Assembly (NCBI GenBank): GCA_964023275.1
Contig: OZ029919.1
Coordinates: forward strand, 9,936,202-10,000,201
Length of the DNA stretch: 64,000 nt
Direction: 5' to 3'
DNA from: Norana najaformis
Taxonomy: Eukaryota; Annelida; Clitellata; Crassiclitellata; Hormogastridae
Under the pieces are notes generated by a model. It was not told the origin of the DNA and did no database searches. It saw nothing but the letters and a program-made list of their open reading frames with translations. Each line of letters starts with the position of its first letter. Within the stretch, counting starts at the first letter, position 1. This document shows positions 1 through 9,465 of the stretch, piece after piece. Both the position numbers and the translations under genes were made by a program.

Positions 1-190
1 TATAGATAATGATGTTACTGTAAACAATTTACACCATTTCGCAGTTAATATTCCTAAAGATGAAACGTGAGCTTACATGTTTTGCAAAACTTGATGTTTG
101 AGTCATTGCAAGAGGCGATAACTTCTCAACAAAACATATATTGCTTTATTTGTATGCAACCACTGTTAATTTTGGGAAATATGTTTACTT
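1..190. repeat. Duplicate of the upstream flank of the calcium-binding protein gene
   Basis: This segment matches 11063-11250 closely, with shared runs such as TTCGCAGTTAATATTCCTAA and GCAAGAGGCGATAACTTC in the same order. At 11 kb the matching DNA begins about 35 bp upstream of the start codon of a minus-strand EF-hand gene. By inference a second copy of that gene lies just off the left edge. A shorter third copy of the same motif is at about 10631-10665. Confidence 0.75.
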
Positions 191-962
191 TTCAATTTTG
201 GAAACATGACTATCATTAGGCCTATATGGCTAACATCATAAAAGGCCAATATCATTTTGACTCATGAAATCATCGAAGACTGCCAAACATCGATGAGAAT
301 GTTATTAATATTGCGAAAAAAAGGACAACGAATATTATAATAATTAATAACAAAAAACAGCAATATATTTAGAAATCATTATTTTCAGTATGATTAATTA
401 CGCTTGAATGTGGTCTTTCATCGTGGCACGTATCAGATAATCGAAGGATACAAGAAACTCGAACACAAGATTATAAATTTTACAATAACCACATCAATAA
501 CGGCGGAAAACATCGACGACGATATTATTAGAATAATAAAGGTCTATTGTGACGAGACCTAATATTTCAAAAATAAATCATTTTCGACGTCTAATTTCAA
601 CTTTTTCTTGCTGATGGAGTCTATTTACGTCGGGTTGCAAGAATAATAATAAGACTAATAATAATAACAACAACAACAATGGATATTAATAATTAAAGTA
701 AATAATGATCATATTTATTTCGAGCAAATAAACAATATTATATATTTTTGTTGCTCTGCAAAACGTTTATAGCCCTTGAATGCATAAAAATATGGATTAT
801 GATGATGTAACAACAACAACACCAACAATAACACGAACAACAACAACAATAATAATATTATTAATGTTATTATCATTATTATTATTTTATTAATATTATT
901 ATTCTTTTAGTCCCGAGGTATTTATGATTCCTTGTGAAGTTACAAATTTATGCAGAAGAAAA

Positions 963-998
<36 letters not shown>

Positions 999-1085
999 AA
1001 CAACAACAACAATTACAATAATATCTTAAATTTCTATTGAGCCACTATAATAAGGCTCAAGGCATCAGTCGATGGTCGCCGCTAA
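191..1085. repeat. AT-rich spacer with trinucleotide microsatellites and a SINE-like end
   Basis: No gene is visible. The stretch is dominated by ATT/AAT and AAC/CAA trinucleotide runs, with the longest pure run (ATT then AAC) at about 963-1011. Positions 1027-1085 carry a dispersed-repeat end (TTTCTATTGAGCC followed by TCAAGGCATCAGTCGATGGT) that is also present at 48763-48830. Confidence 0.7.
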
Positions 1086-1931
1086 GCACAATCAGAGTGA
1101 ATGCTAGTATCCAGCGTGTCGGTGAAAAACCAAAGTGGAAAGTAGGTCATGGGGTTTAGTGACTCGTAACATAACGATTTTCTCACCGGCTTGGCGCTCA
1201 ATTATGTTCTCCGGACGAAGCGATTTTCTCATCGGCTTGGTGGACGGTTTTCTCTTCGGCTTGGCCCCCAATTATTTTACGAGTCGGAATACGTGCCTCA
1301 GCGACAACTCAGTTCACACGCTTATTAAGAAACTCGCTTCGAGAGGTCCCAACTCGTAACGCACTCATAACCCACATCAGCGTAAAACCTCCCATTTATA
1401 TAGTCTTAAATGCCCTCCAAACAGACCTTCAAACACTCCTTCAAAAGACAGGTGCATGGGCAGGCCATCATAAGACCCAAGCAACCTATCCTCTTGACCT
1501 TTTCCCCTTCAACAGACAGGTGCATGAGCACGTGAAAAGACTGCTGCAGGGCACGTGTCACCTTTTGATCTATCCAACCTTCCCTTATACATGTGCCCTC
1601 GCAACAAAAAAATGCCTTGATTAACTCAGCAGTCATAAACACATGGGACCCTACGTTCAAGCCCTAACTCAAATTTAGGCAGCTTGTTTAAATTTACGTC
1701 TAGATAAATCAATCATTTTACATTACCTTGATTGGGCTGATGCATACAGAAGCCCATGTGGTACATCTGTTTATTTTTATGTTTCTTGTGCACACTAGAT
1801 ATTACCCAGTGGTCACCAGAGAGTATCTCATCACTAGATAATATCCAGTGCGCACTAGATCGTATCTCATCGCTGGATAGTGTCTCACCACTAGTTAGAA
1901 TCTAGTGCGCACTAGATAAATAAATATAACA
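1086..1931 (+). repeat. Composite repeat part A, copy 1
   Basis: This ~845-bp block is nearly identical to 16222-17069. It ends in a degenerate minisatellite built from CACTAGATA / TATCTCATC words. Fragments recur at 13795-13820, 14255-14425 and 15895-16221. Short frames such as 1135-1359 are open in both copies but show no protein family. In copy 2 part A runs directly into part B; here the two are separated by the 1929-4278 segment. Confidence 0.85.
1859..1928 (+). repeat. Left 70-bp direct repeat flanking the inserted gene segment
   Basis: Matches 4279-4348 with about three mismatches, in the same orientation. The pair brackets a ~2.35 kb segment that is absent from the otherwise matching copy at 16.2-18.9 kb. 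Either it is an unusually long target duplication, or it reflects recombination between minisatellite-like repeats. Confidence 0.85.
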
Positions 1932-2370
1932 CTGGCCAACTGAAAAAAATTTTTTTCTTGTTGCCTTCGGTTTTAGACCTGTTCTTGGTGTAATTTTGGG
2001 CGCTGATTCAGAAAATGTCATTGGATTGAGTGCATCAGGTCTAGTTTCTGAGATATCGTCGATTTTGTAAAGAAAACCCAGTCCACTCTTTAAACGATGT
2101 CTTTGGCAAAACTAAAATGTCATAATAAGCTTTATTTATGGCTAATTATAATTCTTGCTGATTCATATAATGCCTACATCCTTATAATGTAAAATCAGCA
2201 TATCTTGCCGCGTGCTGAGATATTGCTGATTCAACGAAATAACTATTCCGTAGCCTACAGCTTACTCAGCACTAAATTCATGGCCTCATTTAGAATTTAT
2301 TTGTGCTTATACAGCGTTTCATGGTTTCGAACTATGTAAATAGATTATGCTGAAGTCAGCATTTATAGCC

Positions 2371-2378
2371 TATATAAA
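2371..2378 (+). promoter_or_regulatory. Candidate TATA box upstream of the inserted gene
   Basis: TATATAAA lies about 160 bp before the ATG at 2535 and is followed by a GC-richer stretch that could hold the transcription start. Only sequence similarity to the core-promoter consensus supports it. Confidence 0.4.
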
Positions 2379-2534
2379 CCGCCTCCTGAAAGCTAGAGCA
2401 GCCGCAGTCGTCTTAGGGCATATTAAGAGTTGGTCGCAAGAACAATCTGTGAATGTGAGCATTAAATAACTACATGTTCTTACTATTTTTTAGGTTAGTC
2501 ATTTAATTCCTCAGATGCGAACATCCTTAAGGTT

Positions 2535-4243
2535 ATGGCTACTTCCAGACGGAGCTGCATTAACCATCCAGACATATTCTGCTACATTTGTGGGGAATAC
2601 ACACTAAAAGCAAACAGGAAACCGATTTCTGAGTTTGTAAAAAGAGCATAGCCTATGTAGGTTATTTTGGTGTCAAACTTGGAGATCAAGATAAGCAATG
2701 GGCTCCTCATACAGTATGCAAAACTTGTATTGAACAATTGCGCCACTGGACAATTGGAAAGAGAAGCTGCCTGAAATCTGGTGTACCGATGGTTTGGAGG
2801 GAACAGATAAACCACTTCAACGACTGTTACTTTTGTATGGTTAATATCATAGGCATCAATCGAAATAATCGTCACAAGTTGTCTTACCCTGATATACCTT
2901 CAGCCAGGAGACCTGTTCCGCATTCGGATATTGTACCAGTTCCACCTTTTCGCGAACTACCTCAGCTCTCAGACGATGACACTTGCATGTCCAATATCGG
3001 ACAAGATGACGAAAGTGAAGAAAGTGGGGGCAGTGACAGTGATTTCCAATCAACTTCACACAGTGAACGTTTTGACCAAAAAGAGTTGAGTGATCTGATC
3101 AGGGACTTAAATCTTTCCAAAGAGTCCTCTGAATTGCTTGCGTCCAGACTAAAGGAAAAGAATGCACTTCAGCCTGGAACGAAAATTACAATTTATAGAA
3201 ACAGAGAAAAGGATTTGCTGCCATTCTTTACCGAAGACAACAACCTAGTATTCTGTAATGACATCAGCAACTTATTGAAGAAAATTGGTCTGTCGGATTA
3301 CAGCCCAGATGAGTGGCGTCTTTTTATCGACAGTTCAAAACGTAGTCTGAAATGTGTGCTTTTAAATAACGGCAACAAATTTGGTTCTATTCCAATCGGT
3401 CACTCCACCAGGATGAAAGAAGAGTACAATGCCATCTCTTTAGTACTGGAAAAGATAAAATACAAAGAACACCAATGGGTAATTTGTGTAGACTTGAAGA
3501 TGGTAAATTTCCCCCTTGGTCAACAAAGTGGCTACACAAAGTATCCCTGCTTTTTGTGTCTTTGGGACAGTAGAGCCAAGCATGAACATTGGACAAGAAA
3601 AGATTGGCCTTCGAGGAAAGACATGGTGGTTGGAGCTCAAAATGTAATCAAGGAATCTTTGGTGGCACGAGATAGGATCATACTGCCACCACTACATATA
3701 AAGCTAGGCCTGATGAAACAATTTGTCAGGGCTTTGAATAAAGAAGGTTCATGCTTCGAATACATAGTACACAAGTTACCAGGAATTACAATGGAAAAAT
3801 TGAAGGCTGGAATCTTTGATGGTCCAGAGATCAGGCAACTTATGAATGACCCACTTTTCATACCATCAATGAATGAAATCGAATCTTGTGCCTGGTCTTC
3901 CTTTGTTCTTGTAACTAAAAATTTTCTTGGCAACAAGAAGGCAGACAATTATGCACAACTAGTAGAGGATATGCTTCTTCATTTCAACAAGCTTGGCTGC
4001 AACATGAGCATTAAAGTCCATTATCTCCACAGTCACTTAGATCGCTTTCCAGAGAATCTTGGTGACTTCAGCGAAGAGCAAGGTGAAAGATTTCACGAAG
4101 ACATCAAAACAATGGAAAATCGATATCAAGGAAGATGGGATGCACACATGATGGCAGACTATTGCTGGAATATTATGCGCGATTGTTCCGGCAGATGCCA
4201 CACTCGGAAATCGTACAAAAGGAGCTTCTTCGGTGTCGAATGA
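2535..4243 (+). pseudogene. Frameshifted gene of a repeated invertebrate family, function unknown
   Basis: An ATG at 2535 opens a frame with a Cys-rich start (FCYICGEY) that stops at TAG 2649-2651. The same protein resumes one frame over from 2654 (VGYFGVKLGDQDK, then VCKTC) and runs open to 4243, about 567 codons in all. Removing the five bases 2649-2653 would rejoin the two parts, so this is a 5-bp insertion or an equivalent frameshift. Visible features are paired CxxC motifs at the N-terminus and again around NDCYFC, an acidic Ser-rich linker (DDESEESGGSDSD), and a conserved-looking C-terminal half with PCFLCLWDSR and ERFHEDIKTMENRYQGRWD. I recall proteins of this type as recurrent uncharacterised multi-copy predictions in cnidarian and arthropod genomes. 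No transposase signature that I can name is visible. It is intronless and lies inside a mobile-looking insertion. Confidence 0.7.
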
Positions 4244-4278
4244 CTTGAAATTTTTATAACAAACTTGTTCTGTTTGGT

Positions 4279-4348
4279 ATCGTATCTCACCGCTGGATAG
4301 TGTCTCACCACTAGTTAGAATCTAGTGCACACTAGACAAATAAATATA
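4279..4348 (+). repeat. Right 70-bp direct repeat flanking the inserted gene segment
   Basis: Partner of 1859-1928. Immediately after it the sequence continues as composite repeat part B, exactly as part A continues into part B at 17067, so the interval 1929-4278 is the extra DNA. Confidence 0.85.
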
Positions 4349-6165
4349 ATCGCTTAACTCTATGGTCTTCCCTATTCACACGTCACTTTCGGTAGTTTTG
4401 TCCACTTTCTACAATATTATTTAATAAATGAGCGTGACTTTTAAAATATTATTGTAATGTTTTAGATGTATTGTTTTAAATGCCTTTTGGCGGTCGATGT
4501 AAAACATTTGTTGGTGGTAGCGATGTTACTAGTTGCTATGCGTCTCTTCGGGGTTTTCTCTGCGTCCGGTTCATTGACGAAGATTATTCAATTGATGCTT
4601 TTATTTACAACATCTCTATTTACAACGTATGTACAGCAACAACAGCCAAGATGTCCTTCTACATATCTTCTAGTTTTCACTCATCGCGGCCATCGACCTC
4701 CTTTACAGCCTCTTGGGGATTGTTTGCAGTCTATCGAAGCCTGTCGTCTGGAGAGCGGATTCCTCTGTCGCGACTCGCTGAGAGTGAATCCTCACTCCCT
4801 TGATCTTTGCCATTTTATCTTCGCTTCTTGTCCTGGATATTTTCATTTTATGGTGATCTTTATTCACTGCCTTGCCACCTGCTTTGCTTGCTTATAGGAC
4901 AAAAACCGTGATAAATAACCCCCGGACAATAACCCTCGGACAATAACCCCTATGCAAAAACCCCGGACAATAGCCCCCTATACTGATATATTAATTACAT
5001 AAATATACAAATAATGTATATTGATCATACAGTGTATGTATTAATTTATTAGACACATAATAGAGAACTATGCAACGTCACAGTATGAAATTAAATGTGT
5101 AACAGAAAATGCTGTTTATTGTTAATTAGTTTATTCAACTTAAAAATAAAGGCTGTGAGCTATTCCACGCAGATAGTCAAGAACATTGCGCTCATTGAAG
5201 TTGCTAATAACGGCCAGAATCCGTGCATTGGAGTCGGCATACTTCTTCCTTGGATGTTGTGATGGGTGACCAGTCAGAAATTGATTGAGTGAGTGAGCCC
5301 AATTGTCTAATAATTGTCTAATAATTGTCCAGTAATTAGTTTTTGATGTATGGTAAGGATTTCATGTCTACTCTGTGTCCAACTGTTTAATAATTGTGTA
5401 ATAATTAGTTTTTTATGTATGGAAATTCTTTCATGTCTACTCTGTGCTCAATTGTCTAATAACTGTCTAATAATTAGTTTTGGATATTTGGTCATTCTTT
5501 CATGTCTACCCTTTACTGTATGTACTGTATCAGTATAGGGAGTTATTGTCCAGGAGGTTATTGTCCGGGGGTTATTTACTGGGAGAAGGGTTATTGTCCT
5601 GTTATCGCTTTGCCTTCTCTCTCTCTCTCTGTGGGCCTATCGTCTTCCATCGCAGCATCCTCCTCTCACATTCCTGTACTCCGCCCTCTGTCCTAAGGAT
5701 CGCGCTCTTGCTTCTGGCTCTCTCTCTCGCGTGAACGCGTTGCGGCAGACTTCAAAAGCATTTCATCTTCTCTCACCATATATCGCACAATCATCCACCC
5801 CTCACATTCCTGGGCTCCGCCGTCTGTCCTACGAACCGCACCCTTCTTTCGAACTTCCTCCCTCGCGTGAACGCGTTGTCTTTGGAATCACACTTTGCCC
5901 TGCCGTGTCTTCATATCTGTGTGCCTCTGTCTACCTCATTTCATTTGCCTGATGCCCCGTTTGGATCGTCCTTTCCTCGTTGCATGAGTCATGCCTACTT
6001 GTCGTAATCGTAACCTCGTGATTTCTACAGAGCCCACCGAAAGCCAAGTCACGGGGTTCAGCTTATTTACAGGCGCTCAGTCAAAAGAATATCGATAGGC
6101 AAAAAGGGTTCGGTTCCAGGTCAAGATGCAAATGTCAGGCAGATAGACAGCTTGGCAGCTACGGT
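4349..6165 (+). repeat. Composite repeat part B, copy 1
   Basis: Closely matches 17068-18890 across ~1.8 kb, including the open frame 4466-4897 (17198-17629 in copy 2), a nested MITE, a CT-rich microsatellite and a SINE-like tail. The open frame is shared by both copies but matches no family I know, and its compositional bias argues against a gene. In copy 1 the CT run is short (about 5617-5630); in copy 2 it is greatly expanded. Confidence 0.85.
4896..5600. mobile_element. MITE with GGACAATAACCC-rich inverted ends, copy 1
   Basis: The left end (from AGGACAA at 4896) carries several tandem GGACAATAACCC-type words. The right end (to TTGTCCT at 5600) carries their reverse complements GGGTTATTGTCC, and the match extends inward to CCCTATACTGATA on both sides, giving inverted ends of about 75-90 bp. 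TTAT before the left end and TTAT one base after the right end may be the target duplication. It has no coding capacity. A second copy lies at 17628-18320 in the same host repeat. Confidence 0.75.
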
Positions 6166-6330
6166 GAGTGATGTTTGGGATTAGAGCGGAAAGAGAGATA
6201 GGCCTAAGAAGAGGAGCAGGAATCAGGATAGGATCTGTGAAAGAGGAGTGATTTCAGTTTTTGAGTGAAAGGCCAATGCAGAAATTGAAAGCGGTGGAGC
6301 ATAGATGAGTTTGTCGTAATGTTTCTGTCC
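6005..6330 (+). repeat. SINE-like dispersed repeat, reference copy
   Basis: Begins near GTAATCGTAACC, continues through TTTCTACAGAGCCCACC and CAGCTTATTTACAGGCGC, and ends near GGTGGAGCATAG. Related copies are at 18757-18970 and, split by a LINE, at 33628-33782 plus 34501-34650. Shorter relatives occur on the minus strand near 34995-35070 and 47990-48110 and on the plus strand near 62270-62340. No coding potential is evident. Confidence 0.7.
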
Positions 6331-9110
6331 TGCTTCTTCGTTAACATCACGCTGTTTTTATAAAATATTAATTATGTCCTGTATACTAATTTAATTCTTC
6401 AATATTTTAGTTCGTTGTTCATACAATTATTTTATGCTTTATATTATGGCCGTATATCGCATCATCGTCCCATGGATTACTTATAATTATTTCAAATAAC
6501 CGATGGCAAATTTGATATTTAAATGTAAATTGCATAATTTTCTACAGCGATCATATGGCGCGATCCTCTTCATCTGTCGGACAATTAATCGGGTGAGATC
6601 GTTCACCAGTGCTGATCGTTTGAAAGAGCGCCACGCCATTTAAGGCAGGTGCTATGAGCAAAAACTCCTTACAGACGTGTTTGTTGTCATTAATATTGTT
6701 GCCAAATTCATCAGATAGGGTCACACATGATAGACTGGGCGTATAGAATGATGAAATATGAGGTCTATGCGCCGTCTTCGGCAGCTTTTCTCGGTTACAA
6801 GAATTTATTCATTTTAATTATGTTCGAATAAGAGGTACTAAACAAGGACTTTGTGTGGCAGTCGGATATATTAGATCATGTAGCGACAAAAATGAATAAT
6901 ACTAACAATGTTTGTGACTGTTACCGTTTAGGGATTTCAAGGTGGAATGTGTGGGAAACAGGAAATAAAAAAGCAGGCCAAAGCGGTGCCTACGTTCCTG
7001 CAAAAACACTGGAATACCTACTAGTAACTGTAGTAGTATCGCAGACTATAATTCCCTTATTAAAAGAATTACTTCTCTCCTACCCCGGAAAAAATTCCGA
7101 TGTGGCTGAGGATGAGGCCTGAATTTCCAGATACCCTTTAAATTAACAGCTCCTAGTGTAATTTTTGTTCCTGAAAAGAGTAACAGTAAAGATGAATTTT
7201 TATCCCAGTTAGAAATGGTCAATCAAATGACCGATGTTGATGATGAAGGTGATGGCTATACTACAGTTGCTGCTGCTACTTGAACAGCCATACTACTAAT
7301 TACTAATTACTACTACTGCTTATAATACTGCAAGTACGGATACTAACAATGATGATGATTGTGATTGAAATAGAAGTAGAAGTAGTTATAATAATAATAA
7401 TGATCATAATAAAAATGATAATAATAATAACAATAAGACTAAAAATAACTGTTATTTGTAAATTTTGTTGTTTTTATTGTTGTCAAAATCGCAATTTTCT
7501 TGCTGAACAGTCATTATCAAGATCACGGTGCCGTTAGGTGGGATACAGGGTACTTTGATCTGTTACATGTGTAGCCTTAGTCATTGTCACCGTTATTACT
7601 TACATTATTGCTGGAAAACAGTTAAGTTGCTTAGTTTATATCACTTCAACATTGTCCTTCACTTTACACTTAAAACTGAAGTTGAATCTACCATCGTTGG
7701 CTAGAGAGTCCCACGAATTGAAAAACTGATGAAGTTGCAACGATCTTCCCTACCATTCTTTCGAACGGTAACGTGCGCGGGTCATCCAATCTATATTACA
7801 TAAACCCTTGTGGTAGATTTTACTTCGCTTATCCCCATACGGAGCCACACAGGCCCTCGCAATACAATTTAGCAGCAGAGGAAAAAATTTCGCACAATTA
7901 CGGTGTAACACACTTAACGAACACCAGACTTACACCAGGCATTCAAGTTTGACATAACAGCAAATAATAATAATTATAATTATAATAATACGAAATGCCC
8001 TGGTTATCGAGTGAAGAAGTGAAAAAGCGGACATTACATCGAGTCAGTGAAGACGTAGCTGGTGTGAAGTGAGTTAGAAAACAGATTATAAAATTGCACT
8101 GGTGGACTTTTGACAAAGAAGGCTGTGCTCATTGTTTTCAGCGATGCTATATCTAGTGTAGAGAGAAATCTGAGGTTCAACAAGGACGTTCGAAAAGTTG
8201 CAGTTGGTTCAGGTTTTAGAGAGAGGGTCGTGTTAAGCATAGGCTTAACTCTAGATTCCTGAGAGACAGTATGAAGACAGTAAAGAGGAGGAAGTTTAGG
8301 GAGTGAGAGGTCAGCGCACTGTAGGATCGTGCAGAACTATAAGGAATCGAAAACTGGAGGATTGTTCCAAATCCCAAATCCATTTATTAGAATATTCGCA
8401 CAGAAAACTTTCAAATTACAGCCGTAGAGTTATTAAGTACATACAGCTTTCTATACATAAAGCCTTATTATCATTTTTAACACAAATGTTCGTGCGAAGA
8501 GAAGAAACTCCGATGATCTTATCGTGCCTCTCAACCAGTACAAATGAAACTGACAGCTATAAGCATTCCAAGTTACACAAAACAAGTTGCTATCAATATT
8601 CTAGATGTGCTACATTTTCATTTGCGACTAGTAACTCGATATCTTGCGCTTTTTATATTCACCTTTAAAATCGTCTAATTGTATTAGGCATTTTCAAGTT
8701 ATTAAGGAAACTGCTCATAGTTTGGAACCTCCAGTGCAGCTTGAGGATAGTCAGAAACACGCCCATGAGGACTCCTAAGAATTGATTCGACTGAATTCAA
8801 TTAATAACAAGCCGTTCGATTTTCAAAGTGGAAGAACCAGCAGAGAAAATGCACTCTCGAGAACAAGAAAAAAACATATAAATTGTTTTCAACGAAAATT
8901 CATTTGCAATTAAGCAGAGTGCAAGTTTCTCAAATTCAATATTTAGTGCATAATCAAATAGTACTGTAGTAAAGACAACATTTGAAAAACATATGAATTA
9001 GCAGCAAATAAAACAAAATGTTAAAAATATACCATAAGAAGAAATGTCATTACTGTAAAGCAGCGAAAAGAAGGAATAAGCAAGTACATGTTCATGCAAC
9101 TTGACTCAGG
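6331..9110. other. Stretch without a recognisable gene
   Basis: Contains AT-rich DNA, an ATA/AGT-rich low-complexity run at about 7340-7445 and a diverged repeat at 6541-6625 related to 9628-9715 (shared AATTAATYSGRTGAGATC-type sequence). Open frames at 6853-7122 and 7131-7282 (ending near MTDVDDEGDGYTT) match nothing I recognise. They could be exon or transposon remnants, but the evidence is not enough to call them. Confidence 0.4.
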
Positions 9111-9120
9111 GTGGCATATT

Positions 9121-9465
9121 TTAAACCAGAAGCCCAAACAGCGCTTCAGTGTTTTCATCATCTGAACACAAGTAGTCGTTAGCAGCTTTTATGAACTCTT
9201 CAACGCTCACTTTTCCGTCGTGATTAACGTCGATCGCCTCGAAAGCCTGCTTTGTGAATTTGGGGACGACCAAGCCTGCATTTCTGAACAACTTGGGAAT
9301 TTCTTGGAACTCGAGATAGCCGTCACGTTTCACATTCATAACAGCGAATACGCTAAGCACGGCATCGCCGACTGCTTTCTCAAATGCAGGATCATCTCTT
9401 TGCATCTTCAGAGATGCAATTAATAGATCTTCGGTCAGCAATACATCACCATCTGTTCCTGCAGC
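9121..9465 (-). CDS. SCP gene coding exon 2 (last)
   Basis: Encodes the remaining EF-hands and the C-terminus; stop TAA at 9123-9121. If the alternative acceptor CTGCAG at about 9460 were used instead, the frame would need a one-base phase from an upstream micro-exon. Confidence 0.8.
   Translation of the reverse strand, partial: AAGTDGDVLLTEDLLIASLKMQRDDPAFEKAVGDAVLSVFAVMNVKRDGYLEFQEIPKLFRNAGLVVPKFTKQAFEAIDVNHDGKVSVEEFIKAANDYLCSDDENTEALFGLLV

Noticed and set aside
4466-4897. 143-codon frame conserved at 17198-17629
   Set aside because: It is conserved only because the whole repeat is duplicated; composition and lack of any motif do not support a protein.
6853-7282. Open frames 6853-7122 and 7131-7282 as a possible gene
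   Set aside because: They lie in different frames, with no splice pair that joins them convincingly and no recognised motif.
7349-7537. Ile/Val/Met-rich frame
   Set aside because: Translation of an ATA-rich low-complexity tract.
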